In this document: piece after piece, positions 16,477-25,643 of the stretch
Position numbering within the stretch: position 1 is the stretch's first letter
Layout of the letters: each line of letters begins with the position of its first letter
Notes under the pieces: generated by a model
Seen by the model: the letters and a program-made list of their open reading frames with translations, nothing else
The model's database searches: none
What the model was told of the DNA's origin: nothing
Translations under genes and position numbers: made by a program
Origin: an uncultured Clostridia bacterium
GTDB taxonomy: Bacteria > Bacillota > Clostridia > TANB77 > CAG-508
Direction: 5' to 3'
Length of the DNA stretch: 47,521 nucleotides
Assembly (NCBI GenBank): GCA_947590905.1
Contig: CANQCU010000011.1
Coordinates: 1-47,521, forward strand

Positions 16477-17700
16477 TTACTTATAATCAACTTCTAATAC
16501 TTTTTCTATTGGAACGTCTCTTGTATGTTCTATCTTTTCCCAATCACTTTTTTGCCTAAAACAAGCAATCATATTTATTGGTATCCAAGTTAATAAGAAT
16601 ACTGGTAACATTGCTATTCCTTTAATATATGGGCGTATATGTTTTTTGTTTAATTTTATTGCTAAAATAGATATCAATATACTTACAAAGTACCACACAA
16701 CTAGTGTAAATAATTTACTTCCGTAATTTATGTATTCTCCTTCTAATATTGAAATTATAAAATGCGAAACATATGATATACCACTTATAAATTGTAGAAA
16801 TGGCGCAGATAAAAATATTAAAACATCTAGCGCTGAAAAACCATTTTCTCTAATTCCTTTTTTGAATAATTTTGTAAAGTAAATTTTGAAGCATTGTATC
16901 GTTCCAATTGACCATCTTTTTCTTTGTTTCCATGATTCTTTGAAAGTTGTTGGTTGCTCATCATATGTTATTGCATCTTCTACAAATGCAATTTTATCTT
17001 CTGCTAAAGCACATCTTACCGTAAGTTCAATATCTTCTGTTAATGTATGAGCTTTATATCCTCTTTTATATAAAAGCTTCTTAGAAATCATAAAACCTGT
17101 CCCATTTACGAAACTAGATTTATCTATGTTCATTCTTGATTTATTTAAAAATGCATTATGTATTAAATAATGTATTGAGTATGATCCTGATACCCAAGTA
17201 TCTGATACATTTTTGCTATCTCTAAACCCTTGTGCTATTTCATAGCCTTCTTCCAAAGCATTATTCATTTTACTTATAAATTTTGGATGAACTATGTTAT
17301 CTGCATCAAAAATTATATATGCTTCATAATCTTCCTTATCTAATTTATTGAAAGCTCTTCTTAAAGCATCTCCTTTAGATTTAACTCGAATATCACATTC
17401 TATAAGATTTGCATTATTTTCTAATGAAATTTTCTTTGTATTATCTGTGCAATTATTTGCAATTACATATACATCATACATATCTTTTGGATATTCTTGT
17501 TTATTTAAACTTTTAAGTAAATTTCCTATAACTTTTTCTTCATTTTTTGCTGGTACAAGTATCGCAAATTTATGTTTTTCTTTTGCATCTTTAATTTTTC
17601 TATTTTCCTTAAGCACCAAAAGTCCTGTAATTATAAAATAAATTAAATATGTTGTAGTAAGTATATCAATTATTTTAAATATTTCTTTTATAACTTCCAT
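16477..17700 (-). CDS. Family 2 glycosyltransferase, processive membrane type (407 aa)
   Basis: A short N-terminal hydrophobic segment (residues 10-28) is followed by a GT-A catalytic domain: AILVPAKNEEKVIGNLL, NNCTDNT, IFDADN (the metal-binding DxD-like motif), TEDIELTVRC and QRKRWSIG (the QxxRW-type motif of processive transferases such as chitin/hyaluronan/poly-GlcNAc synthases). Three or four C-terminal membrane helices follow. It probably makes or extends a surface polysaccharide or glycolipid from a nucleotide sugar. It precedes the TVP38 and DUF1287 genes on the same strand, suggesting an envelope cluster. Confidence 0.88.
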   Translation of the reverse strand: MEVIKEIFKIIDILTTTYLIYFIITGLLVLKENRKIKDAKEKHKFAILVPAKNEEKVIGNLLKSLNKQEYPKDMYDVYVIANNCTDNTKKISLENNANLIECDIRVKSKGDALRRAFNKLDKEDYEAYIIFDADNIVHPKFISKMNNALEEGYEIAQGFRDSKNVSDTWVSGSYSIHYLIHNAFLNKSRMNIDKSSFVNGTGFMISKKLLYKRGYKAHTLTEDIELTVRCALAEDKIAFVEDAITYDEQPTTFKESWKQRKRWSIGTIQCFKIYFTKLFKKGIRENGFSALDVLIFLSAPFLQFISGISYVSHFIISILEGEYINYGSKLFTLVVWYFVSILISILAIKLNKKHIRPYIKGIAMLPVFLLTWIPINMIACFRQKSDWEKIEHTRDVPIEKVLEVDYK

Positions 17701-17890
17701 TTCTATAAAACTCCAATTCTTTTCATTTTCTAGAAAAATCTTGTGATCTTTCCGGAGTAAAAGTTCTAATTTATTTATGTGTTAAGTTTACTAAAAGGAC
17801 TTAATTAAATAATAATTCAACTTTTATTTCATTATATCAAAAAATTATTAATAATAAATAGATTTTGTCTTAAGATTTTCTTAAAATTTA

Positions 17891-18604
17891 CTATTTTCTC
17901 TTCATTTTTCTTAATATATCTTTTTGATTTTCGTCTATTCTATACGATTCTATCATTTTTTGTAATGTTTTGTTAAAGGTGAATTTGTCTAAGTTATTTT
18001 TACCATTTAGATAGAGCATTAACTTAGTATTAAATTTTACTCCTATTTCTGCCAAACACCATGCTACTCCCATTTTTACATAGTAGCCATCATGTTTTAT
18101 ATTATCTAAAATCTCTATGACTTCATCTATATATTCTTCCCTTATGTAATAATCAAGAAGCATAATTACTGCAAATCTTACTTCAAATTCTTCACTTGAT
18201 TTAAAGTAAGGTTTTATAAATTTTAAAACTTCATCTAGGTCTTTTTCTTTTATTTTTAATGTTGGTACAAAAGTATCTGATATTTCCCAACTGTCTATCT
18301 TAGGTACAAAATTTTTTATATACGGCATTTTTTCCTTTATATCAATTTTTGCATATCCTATTATAAAACCTTGTACTGCTATTTCTTCAAAATATTCGTC
18401 ATCTAATTTTTTTAATATGTTGTCTAATTCTTCTTTTGAATTATTAGTAGTATTGTTCTCCTTAATTAACTGTTTTGCAAAATTTCTTAAGTTTGGTATT
18501 CTTATTCCTAATATTTTTCTTTTTGTATCTGGACACAATTTTTGATTAAATTTTCTATATTTTTCGTCACTAAGATTAATTAACTCTTGTTTTAATTCTT
18601 TCAT
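17891..18604 (-). CDS. AlkD-like DNA alkylation repair / HEAT-like repeat protein (237 aa)
   Basis: Family members are HEAT-repeat DNA glycosylases that remove alkylated bases. Typical segments are ILGIRIPNLRNFAKQLIKEN, then FEEIAVQGFIIGYAK, DSWEISDTFVPTLK, EFEVRFAVIMLLDYYI and GYYVKMGVAWCLAEI. The W, D and R residues in these helices correspond to the DNA-binding groove of AlkD-type proteins. The start is set at the ATG at 18604 (MKELKQELINLSDEKYRKF), three codons inside the longest frame. It appears to be a single-gene unit, divergent from the 18739 gene. Confidence 0.82.
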   Translation of the reverse strand: MKELKQELINLSDEKYRKFNQKLCPDTKRKILGIRIPNLRNFAKQLIKENNTTNNSKEELDNILKKLDDEYFEEIAVQGFIIGYAKIDIKEKMPYIKNFVPKIDSWEISDTFVPTLKIKEKDLDEVLKFIKPYFKSSEEFEVRFAVIMLLDYYIREEYIDEVIEILDNIKHDGYYVKMGVAWCLAEIGVKFNTKLMLYLNGKNNLDKFTFNKTLQKMIESYRIDENQKDILRKMKRK

Positions 18605-18669
18605 TATATACACCTTTTCGTTTTATTATATTACAAATTTTTTTAAATTCCAATAGATTACTATAATAT

Positions 18670-18698
18670 TTTACTTTTTTAGCAAAAAGTGTTATAAT
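18670..18698 (+). promoter_or_regulatory. Promoter of the 18739 gene
   Basis: TTTACT, 17-base spacer, TATAAT, about 40 bases before the ATG at 18739; AAGGAGG follows at 18719-18725. Transcription and translation signals look native even though the gene body does not. Confidence 0.7.
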
Positions 18699-18738
18699 TA
18701 AAGTATACATAAAATACCAAGGAGGTTTTATTAAAAAA

Positions 18739-19068
18739 ATGAGCAAAACTGAAACTTTAGACGAGTATCTTCAGCGCAAGCTTGAGGTGATTATCATCCC
18801 TCGGGCAATAAGGCTTCTCATAGGCGAGGACAGGTTTATCCTTAACTCCCAAAGGGACGCCTTACACGACTACATCCTTAAGAAATACAAAAGATTGGGA
18901 ACTTGCATCCTTTGGAGCAAGAACAAAGAGTTCTGCGACATGTTAGCCAGTATTGGTTTGCCGCCGAGCGAAATTCTCTCAACCAAGGAAATCATCATAG
19001 GATCCACTTCGGTGAGATACTCTCCTGATTTTACAAGATTACCCGCCAACACGTTGTATGTTAACTAA
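18739..19068 (+). CDS. Unknown 109-aa protein with foreign base composition and the only in-frame CGG not needing a shift
   Basis: This plus-strand gene is much richer in G and C than its neighbours and uses codons rare elsewhere in the window (AAG, CTC, ATC, CGC, AGG, CGG). It starts MSKTETLDEYLQRKLEVII; I do not recognise the family, and there is no signal peptide or membrane helix. Codon 22 is CGG (18802-18804, in IIPRAIR), read here as arginine to keep the frame open. If the window's CGG rule applied, translation would give PGQ and stop at once, leaving a peptide of about 23 residues. So the gene is either a recent import, not properly expressed, or evidence that CGG can sometimes be read as arginine. 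Confidence 0.55.
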   Translation: MSKTETLDEYLQRKLEVIIIPRAIRLLIGEDRFILNSQRDALHDYILKKYKRLGTCILWSKNKEFCDMLASIGLPPSEILSTKEIIIGSTSVRYSPDFTRLPANTLYVN

Positions 19069-19073
19069 GCTCA

Positions 19074-19109
19074 AACCAAAAGGACCAGATTTTTCTGGTC
19101 CTTTTGGTT
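19074..19109. terminator. Bidirectional terminator between the 18739 gene and carB
   Basis: Perfect 16-base arms (AACCAAAAGGACCAGA and its complement) close a 4-base loop. It serves the plus-strand gene and, from the other side, the convergent carB transcript. Confidence 0.88.
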
Positions 19110-19192
19110 ATTATTTTTATATTGCTTATTATTGTATTTTTTGTTCTATCTCTAGTATTGTATATTTCTTTATATCAACTATATTTCGTATT

Positions 19193-22100
19193 TTATATTT
19201 CTGTAATATCAACTATATCTAGTTCTTCTTCTGTTTTTGTATCTTCGATAGCATTATATAGTGCATTTGCTGTATCTAGTGAAGTAAAACATGGAATTTT
19301 TGATTCTGCAGCTAGCCTTCTAATTTTAAATCCATCACGATTTGATTCCTTTCCTCTTGTTGGTGTATTTATAATGAAATTTATTTTTCCTAGTTGCAAT
19401 AGATTTGGTATGCTCTCTGCTCCTTCCCATATTTTCTCTACTACTTTTGCTTCTATTCCATTGTTTCTAAGAAGCATTGCTGTTCCTTTTGTTGCATAGA
19501 TTTCAAAGCCTTTATTGTACAACTTTTTAGCAAGTGGTAACATTTCTTCTTTGTCTTTATCTCTTACTGTTATAAGCACACTTCCTTTTCTTGGTATGTT
19601 AATACCAGAAGCTATAAAGGCTTTCATAAGTGCATCTGAGAAGTTTGTAGATACACCTAACACTTCACCTGTTGACTTCATTTCAGGACCTAAGCTCGTG
19701 TCTGCATTCTTTATTTTTTCAAATGAGAATACTGGCATTTTTATTGCAATATGATCACTTCTTTTATATATACCTGTTCCATAACCTATATCTTTTAATT
19801 TTTCTCCAAGAATTACTCTTGTTGCAATATCTATAACTGGTAAATTTGTAACCTTACTTATGTATGGTACTGTTCTACTTGAACGTGGGTTTACTTCTAT
19901 TATATATACTTCTCCTTTTGAAATGATGAATTGTATATTAAGTACTCCTATTACATTAAGTTCTTTTGCAATCTTCTCTGTATAGTCAATTATCTTTTTT
20001 TGATGCTCCTCTGATATTGTTTGTGTTGGATATACTGATATACTATCGCCAGAGTGAACTCCTGCTCTTTCTAAGTGTTCCATTATTCCTGGGATTAAAA
20101 TATCTTCTCCATCACATATTGCATCAACTTCTAATTCTTTTCCAAGCATATATTTATCAACAAGTATTGGGTGCTCTTGTACTGTTTTATTTATTTCGTT
20201 TATAAATTCTGTTATTTCTTCATCATCATAAGCTATTGCCATTCCTTGTCCACCTAAAACATAAGAAGGTCTAACTAGTACTGGATATTCAAGCTCTCTT
20301 GCAACTTTTATTGCTTCTTCTACTGTATAAACTGTACTTCCCTTTGGTCTTAATATTTTGCAGTTATTTAATGCTTCATCAAAAAGCTCTCTATCTTCTG
20401 CTCTATCCATATCTTTTTCTTGTGTTCCTAAGATTCTAACACCCATATCTTTTAATGCTCTTGTTAGTTTTATTGCTGTTTGTCCTCCAAATTGTACTAT
20501 TGCCCCATAAGGCTTTTCTACATCAATTATGTTTTCTACATCTTCTCTTGTTAATGGCTCAAAGTATAATTTGTCTGCTATATCAAAGTCCGTACTAACT
20601 GTCTCTGGGTTATTGTTTACAATTATAGTTTCATAACCGTGTTTTTTTAAAGACCATACTGAGTGTACACTACAATAGTCAAATTCTATTCCTTGTCCTA
20701 TTCTTATTGGTCCTGAACCTAATACAACTACTTTCTTCTTGTTTGCTTTTCTATCTGCTTCATTTTCCTCATCATAGCTTGAATAATAATATGGTGTTTC
20801 AGCATCAAATTCTGCTGCACAAGTATCAACCATCTTAAAGTTTGCAATTATATTGTTTTCTTTTCTCAAATTCTTTATTTGTTCTTCTGGTATTTTTGTT
20901 AATCTTGAAATAACTGCATCAGTATAACCATATTCTTTTGCTTTTCTTAAAGTCTCTAGATTCAAGTTCTTTGTTTTTAGTGTTTGTTCCATATCAACTA
21001 AATTTTTTACTTTACTTATAAAGAAAGCATCTATTGTTGTTGCTTGGTGTATTTGTTCTATTGTCATTCCTCTTCTTAAATTTTCTGCAATTACCCATAA
21101 AGTTTCATTATTTACATTTTTTAATTCTGCTCTTATTTGTTCATCTGTGTAACTTGCAAATTTAGGAAGTACAAGTGAATCGACATTTTCTTCAAGTGAA
21201 CGAATAGCTTTCATAAGACCTGCTTCTAAATTTGGTGCTATTGCCATTACTTCTCCTGTTGCTTTCATTTGTGTTCCAAGTTCACGACTTGCTGTTAAAA
21301 ATTTATTAAATGGCCACTTTGGAATTTTTACTACAACATAATCTAGCACTGGCTCAAAGCACGCATAAGTTTTTCCTGTTACTGCATTTTTGATCTCATC
21401 TAGGGTATAACCTATTGCAATTTTACTTGCAACTTTTGCTATTGGGTAACCTGTTGCTTTTGATGCTAATGCTGATGAACGGCTAACTCTTGGGTTTACT
21501 TCTATTACCGCGTATTCAAAGCTATTTGGATTTAATGCAAATTGTACATTACATCCACCCTCTATTTTCAATGCTGATATTATTTTTATTGCAGATGTTC
21601 TAAGCATTTGGTATTCTTTATCTGCAAGCGTTTGTGATGGTGCAACTACTATACTATCTCCTGTATGTACTCCAACTGGGTTTATGTTTTCCATATTACA
21701 TACAGTAATACAATTTCCTTTAGAATCTCTTATTACTTCATATTCTATTTCTTTCCAACCTGATATACATTTTTCTATTAATACTTGGCATACTCTTGAT
21801 AAATGAAGTCCATTAGAGCTTATCTCTCTTAATTGTTCTTCTGTATAAGCAATTCCTCCACCTGTTCCTCCTAATGTATAAGCAGGTCTTACTATAACTG
21901 GTAAACCTATCTCTCTTGAAAAACTAACTGCATCTTCTACATTATTTACTACTTTACTTGCTATGCATGGTTCGTTTATTCTTTCCATCATATCCTTAAA
22001 AGCTTGTCTATCTTCTGCATTTCTTATTCCTTCTGGTGATGTTCCAAGTAATCTTACGTTATTTTCTTTTAGATATCCTTGTTCTTCTAGCTCCATTGCT

Positions 22101-22393
22101 ATATTTAATCCTGTTTGTCCACCTAGGTTTGGTAAGATACTATCTGGTTTTTCCTTTTCTATTATCTTTTTAACTGTTGTAGGTGTTAATGGCTCTATAT
22201 ATATTTTATCTGCCATATTTTTGTCTGTCATTATTGTTGCAGGGTTTGAATTAACAAGTACTACTTCGATACCTTCTTTTTTTAATTCTGTACAAGCTTG
22301 TGTTCCTGCATAATCAAATTCTGCTGCTTGTCCTATTATTATTGGTCCTGAACCTATTACTAAAACTTTTTTTATTTTTGTATTTCTTGGCAT
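19193..22393 (-). CDS. carB: Carbamoyl phosphate synthase large subunit (1066 aa)
   Basis: Uses ammonia from CarA, bicarbonate and two ATP to make carbamoyl phosphate for pyrimidines and arginine. It has the typical internal duplication: first ATP-grasp half opening with KVLVIGSGPIIIGQAAEFDY, PNLGGQTGLNIAMEL, VIVRPAYTLGGTGGGIA, and VNPRVSRSSALASKATGYPI; second half with VVVLGSGPIRIGQGIEFDY, QFGGQTAIKL, VLVRPSYVLGGQGMAIAYDD, and EVNPRSSRTVPYISK. The C-terminal MGS-like allosteric domain includes FEIYATKGTAMLLRNNGIEA and INTPTRG. Length is full. All 1066 codons are in one frame with no in-frame CGG, in contrast to its partner carA. It follows carA by 83 bases. Confidence 0.98.
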   Translation of the reverse strand: MPRNTKIKKVLVIGSGPIIIGQAAEFDYAGTQACTELKKEGIEVVLVNSNPATIMTDKNMADKIYIEPLTPTTVKKIIEKEKPDSILPNLGGQTGLNIAMELEEQGYLKENNVRLLGTSPEGIRNAEDRQAFKDMMERINEPCIASKVVNNVEDAVSFSREIGLPVIVRPAYTLGGTGGGIAYTEEQLREISSNGLHLSRVCQVLIEKCISGWKEIEYEVIRDSKGNCITVCNMENINPVGVHTGDSIVVAPSQTLADKEYQMLRTSAIKIISALKIEGGCNVQFALNPNSFEYAVIEVNPRVSRSSALASKATGYPIAKVASKIAIGYTLDEIKNAVTGKTYACFEPVLDYVVVKIPKWPFNKFLTASRELGTQMKATGEVMAIAPNLEAGLMKAIRSLEENVDSLVLPKFASYTDEQIRAELKNVNNETLWVIAENLRRGMTIEQIHQATTIDAFFISKVKNLVDMEQTLKTKNLNLETLRKAKEYGYTDAVISRLTKIPEEQIKNLRKENNIIANFKMVDTCAAEFDAETPYYYSSYDEENEADRKANKKKVVVLGSGPIRIGQGIEFDYCSVHSVWSLKKHGYETIIVNNNPETVSTDFDIADKLYFEPLTREDVENIIDVEKPYGAIVQFGGQTAIKLTRALKDMGVRILGTQEKDMDRAEDRELFDEALNNCKILRPKGSTVYTVEEAIKVARELEYPVLVRPSYVLGGQGMAIAYDDEEITEFINEINKTVQEHPILVDKYMLGKELEVDAICDGEDILIPGIMEHLERAGVHSGDSISVYPTQTISEEHQKKIIDYTEKIAKELNVIGVLNIQFIISKGEVYIIEVNPRSSRTVPYISKVTNLPVIDIATRVILGEKLKDIGYGTGIYKRSDHIAIKMPVFSFEKIKNADTSLGPEMKSTGEVLGVSTNFSDALMKAFIASGINIPRKGSVLITVRDKDKEEMLPLAKKLYNKGFEIYATKGTAMLLRNNGIEAKVVEKIWEGAESIPNLLQLGKINFIINTPTRGKESNRDGFKIRRLAAESKIPCFTSLDTANALYNAIEDTKTEEELDIVDITEI

Positions 22394-22476
22394 ATTTTTC
22401 TCCCTTCAAATTTTCATATTTTACTAAGTTATAAATTTTAAATTATTTTAATATATAGATTTTAAGCGTTTATTCT

Positions 22477-23537
22477 TTAAAGTGATTTTAAAAATTCATC
22501 AAATATATATGATGTATCTTCTGGTCCTGGACAAGCTTCTGGGTGAAATTGTACTGTAGATATATTCTTATTTTTATATCTCAATCCCTCAACTGTTCCA
22601 TCATTTAAGTTTACATGTGAAATTTCTGCTACATCTTTTTTTATGCTATCTTCTTTTACGTAATATCCATGATTTTGTGATGTTATGTATACTCTATCTT
22701 CTTTTATATCTTTAACTGGATGATTTGGTCCTCTATGTCCATATTTTAATTTTGCAGTTTTTGCTCCTGTTGCAAGTGCCATTAGTTGATGTCCTAAACA
22801 TATTCCAAGTATTGGAGTATCACTATTATACAATTTTCTAACTGTTTCTATTCCTATTTTACAATCTTCTGGATCTCCGTGGACCATTTGAAAGTACTAT
22901 TCCATCATGTTTTGCATCTAATATTACTTCTGCTGATGTGTCTTGTGGATATACATGTACAGTACAGTTTCTTTTTACTAGCTCTCTTATAATATTTTCT
23001 TTGCATCCAAAATCTAAAAGTCCAATGTTTATATCTCCTTCTCCTTGTACATAAGGTCTTTTTGTTGAAGCCATTCCGTACTAGATTGTTTGCTTTATAT
23101 TCCTTTATTTCTTTTATTATTTCTTCTTTATTTGATATATCTGAGGTTATTTTTCCTCTCATTGTTCCACTATTTCTAAGTATTTTAGTAAGTTTTCTTG
23201 TATTTACATTTTTTAGTCCTGGTATTTTATTTTCTATTAAATAATCATTTAAATCTTCTGCATTTCTAAAATTGCTTGCTGTTTCTGCAAGTTCATGCAC
23301 AAATATTGCACTTACCCAAACCTTCTTAGACTCCTTGTCCTCTGGTATGACTCCATAATTTCCGATTAATGGATATGTCATAACAACTCCTTGTGATGAA
23401 TATGATGGGTCAGTAAATACTTTTAAGTAACCTGCCATTGATGTATTAAATACTACTTCTAGGCATGCATCTTTTTCATATCCGATTCTTTCTCCTTCAA
23501 AAATTTCTCCGTTTTCTAGTACTAAATAGCCTTTCAT
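22477..23537 (-). CDS. carA: Carbamoyl phosphate synthase small subunit, two CGG +1 sites
   Basis: Class I glutamine amidotransferase that feeds ammonia to CarB. The start is the ATG at 23537 (MKGYLVLENGEIFEGERIG) behind GAGAGGAAGG; the longer frame to 23618 is not real. Two skips are needed. At 23078-23076 the codon after GTA is CGG; dropping C gives NNLVGMASTKRPYVQGEGD. At 22879-22877 the codon after CCA is CGG; dropping C gives VLSNGPGDPEDCKIGIETV. Between and after them lie the amidotransferase motifs: LGICLGHQLMALATGAKT (catalytic Cys), TSQNHGYYV and VQFHPEACPGPEDT (catalytic His and Glu). Span 1061 = 3 x 353 + 2, giving 352 residues, normal for CarA. The second site sits in the conserved NGPGDP loop. 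Confidence 0.96.
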
Positions 23538-23651
23538 TTTCCTTCCTCTCTCCCACAAATGGGCAAAAAAAATTTGTATATAATAAATTTTGAAAAGAAC
23601 TAATATGTTATTTACCAAATAAATTTATCTGGATTTATTTTCAAAATTTCA

Positions 23652-23682
23652 AAAAAAAGGAACTTTTAAAAGTTCCTTTTTA
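23652..23682 (-). terminator. Terminator after tsf
   Basis: Fourteen-base self-complementary arms AAAAAGGAACTTTT / AAAAGTTCCTTTTT with T-run on the minus strand, directly after the tsf stop. Confidence 0.88.
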
Positions 23683-23684
23683 AA

Positions 23685-24566
23685 TTAACCATTAATCTGC
23701 TTTGCAACTTCTTCTGCAAAGTTTTCTTCTCTTTTTTCTAATCCTTCTCCTCTTTCTATTCTTGCGAACTCTAAAACTTTTGCTCCTTTAGAAGCAAGCA
23801 AATCAGAAACTTTAACATTTGGATCTTTAACAAATGGTTGATCAACTAAGCATATTTCAGCATAGAATTTTCCAATTCTACCATGAACAACTTTTTCAGC
23901 TATTTCTGCAGGTTTTCCTTCATTCATAGCTTGTGCTTTTAAGATTTCCATTTCTTTTGCAACTCTTTCTTGTGGTACAGATTTTTCATCTAAGTATTCT
24001 GGACGAGCTGCTGCAACTTGCATACATATATCTTTTGCAAGTTCACTATTTCCACCTTCCATAGAAACAAGTACTCCTATTTTTCCTTCTCCATGGATGT
24101 ATTTTTCAACTAGACCATTTGAAGTAAATCTTACAAATCTTCTAATTGACATATTTTCACCGATTTTTGCTATTTTATCTGTTAATACTTCTGATACTGT
24201 CTTGCTTTCATCATTAATCCATTTTTGGTTTAATAATTCTTCTACATTTGCTGGATTTGTTTTAACAACTTGTTTTGCTACATCATTTGCAAATGTTTTG
24301 AATTCGTCATTTTTAGCAACGAAGTCAGTTTCAGCATTAACTTCAACAACTGCTCCTGTTTTTCCATCTTCAGATAGGCATGCAACAACTAATCCTTCTG
24401 CTGCTATTCTGCTTGATTTCTTAGCTGCTTTTGCTATTCCTCTTTCACGTAATAATTCAGCTGCTTTTTCCATGTCACCATCTGTTTCTGTTAAAACTTT
24501 CTTGCAGTCCATCATTCCTGCTCCTGTTTTTTCTCTTAACTCTTTAACTAACTCTGCAGTAACCAT
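23685..24566 (-). CDS. tsf: Translation elongation factor Ts (293 aa)
   Basis: Nucleotide exchange factor for EF-Tu. The N-terminal UBA-like domain reads VKELREKTGAGMMDCKKVLT followed by DMEKAAELLRERGIAKAAKK; the core includes NAETDFVAKNDEFKTFANDV, which contacts EF-Tu, and the dimerisation part VLVSMEGGNSELAKDICMQV. Length is normal. It follows rpsB by 25 bases in the standard rpsB-tsf operon. One CGG triplet occurs only out of frame (ATC GGT), and no shift is needed. Confidence 0.97.
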   Translation of the reverse strand: MVTAELVKELREKTGAGMMDCKKVLTETDGDMEKAAELLRERGIAKAAKKSSRIAAEGLVVACLSEDGKTGAVVEVNAETDFVAKNDEFKTFANDVAKQVVKTNPANVEELLNQKWINDESKTVSEVLTDKIAKIGENMSIRRFVRFTSNGLVEKYIHGEGKIGVLVSMEGGNSELAKDICMQVAAARPEYLDEKSVPQERVAKEMEILKAQAMNEGKPAEIAEKVVHGRIGKFYAEICLVDQPFVKDPNVKVSDLLASKGAKVLEFARIERGEGLEKREENFAEEVAKQING

Positions 24567-24591
24567 ATATATTTCCCTCCAATTTTAAATT

Positions 24592-25410
24592 TTATTCTTC
24601 TGATGTAGTTTCTGTAGCTTCTTCCTTATTCTCTTCTGCCTTTGGTTCTTCTTCAGCTACTACTTCTTCTATACTCTTTTCGCCTTCTTCTTGATTTTCA
24701 GTCATTTCGTCTTCTAATGACATTACTTCTCCTTGTTTTCCTTCTATAACTGCATTTGCCATAACTGTTGCAATTAATTTAACTGAACGTATAGCATCAT
24801 CATTTCCTGGTATTGGATAGTCAATGTCTTCTGGACTACAATTTGTATCAACTAAACCAACTACTGGTATTTTTAATTTTTTAGCTTCTAATATAGCTGT
24901 TCTTTCTTTTTTAGGATCTACTATGAATATAACTCCTGGTAAACTTTCCATGTTTTTAATTCCACCAAGATTTTTTTCTAGTTTTTCCATTTCCTTTTTT
25001 AGACCCATTACTTCTTTTTTAGGTAATACGTCAAATGTTCCATCTTCTTGCATTGTTTCTAATTTTTTTAATCTTTGTACTCTTTTTCTAATTGTTCCAA
25101 AGTTTGTAAGCATTCCACCTAACCATCTTTGGTCAACATAGAACATTTCACAAGATAAAGCTGCTTCTTTCATGCATTCTTGTGCTTGTTTTTTTGTTCC
25201 TACAAATAAAACTGTTTCTCCTTCTTCTACTCTTTCTTTAATGAATGCATATGCTTCATCAATTTTTTTAGATGTCTTTTGTAAATCGATAATATGGATA
25301 CCATTTCTAGCTTGATAAATGTATTCAGCCATTCTAGGATCCCATCTTCTTGTTTGATGTCCGAAATGAACACCTGCTTCAAGTAATTGTTTCATTGCAA
25401 CTACTGCCAT
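24592..25410 (-). CDS. rpsB: Small ribosomal subunit protein uS2 (272 aa)
   Basis: Opens [20 protein letters not shown] and continues [24 protein letters not shown]-type segment [38 protein letters not shown] and [20 protein letters not shown], all standard S2. The last 45 residues form an acidic Glu-rich tail ([18 protein letters not shown]), an extension common in this group. AAAAGGAGGA gives the ribosome binding site. A promoter and a roughly 110-base leader lie upstream. The frame is intact. Confidence 0.98.
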   Translation of the reverse strand: MAVVAMKQLLEAGVHFGHQTRRWDPRMAEYIYQARNGIHIIDLQKTSKKIDEAYAFIKERVEEGETVLFVGTKKQAQECMKEAALSCEMFYVDQRWLGGMLTNFGTIRKRVQRLKKLETMQEDGTFDVLPKKEVMGLKKEMEKLEKNLGGIKNMESLPGVIFIVDPKKERTAILEAKKLKIPVVGLVDTNCSPEDIDYPIPGNDDAIRSVKLIATVMANAVIEGKQGEVMSLEDEMTENQEEGEKSIEEVVAEEEPKAEENKEEATETTSEE

Positions 25411-25523
25411 TTTAAATTCCTCCTTTTAGTTTTTAACATCCATAAGATTTCAAGCATCTATAAAGACTTGGTTTCAAGCACTTTTTATAGACTAGTCCTA
25501 TGTGTCTATTTATAACCTTACAA

Positions 25524-25553
25524 ATTATACCACAGAAGTATATAAAAAATCAA
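25524..25553 (-). promoter_or_regulatory. rpsB-tsf promoter and leader
   Basis: -35 TTGATT, 18-base spacer, -10 TATAAT. The leader between 25515 and 25411 contains a near-repeat (TATAAAAAGTGCTTGAAACC and TTTATAGATGCTTGAAATC) that could form alternative hairpins. The -35 lies inside the arm of the upstream terminator. Confidence 0.75.
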
Positions 25554-25585
25554 GCATTTTTTAAAAAATTATGCTTGATTTTTTT
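25544..25585 (-). terminator. Terminator after the cohesin gene
   Basis: Arms AAAAAATCAAGCAT and ATGCTTGATTTTTT around a 13-base loop, T-run on the minus strand. A further ATGCTTGATTTTT copy follows at about 25592-25604, so the right arm is duplicated. Confidence 0.75.
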
Positions 25586-25643
25586 AAAATTATGCTTGAT
25601 TTTTATACTTTTTCTTATTTTATTATTTTTATACTCTAATCAA

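Noticed and set aside
22477-23537. Release-factor-2-type programmed frameshifting with an internal Shine-Dalgarno and stop codon
   Set aside because: No stop codon lies at the shift position and no AGGGGG-like sequence precedes the sites.
22905-23618. N-terminal extension of CarA to 23618 (also thyA to 7496, addA to 42075, protease to 5232, TM1266-like to 14780)
   Set aside because: The shorter starts match family N-termini and have ribosome binding sites; the extensions cross promoters, terminators or structured leader DNA.
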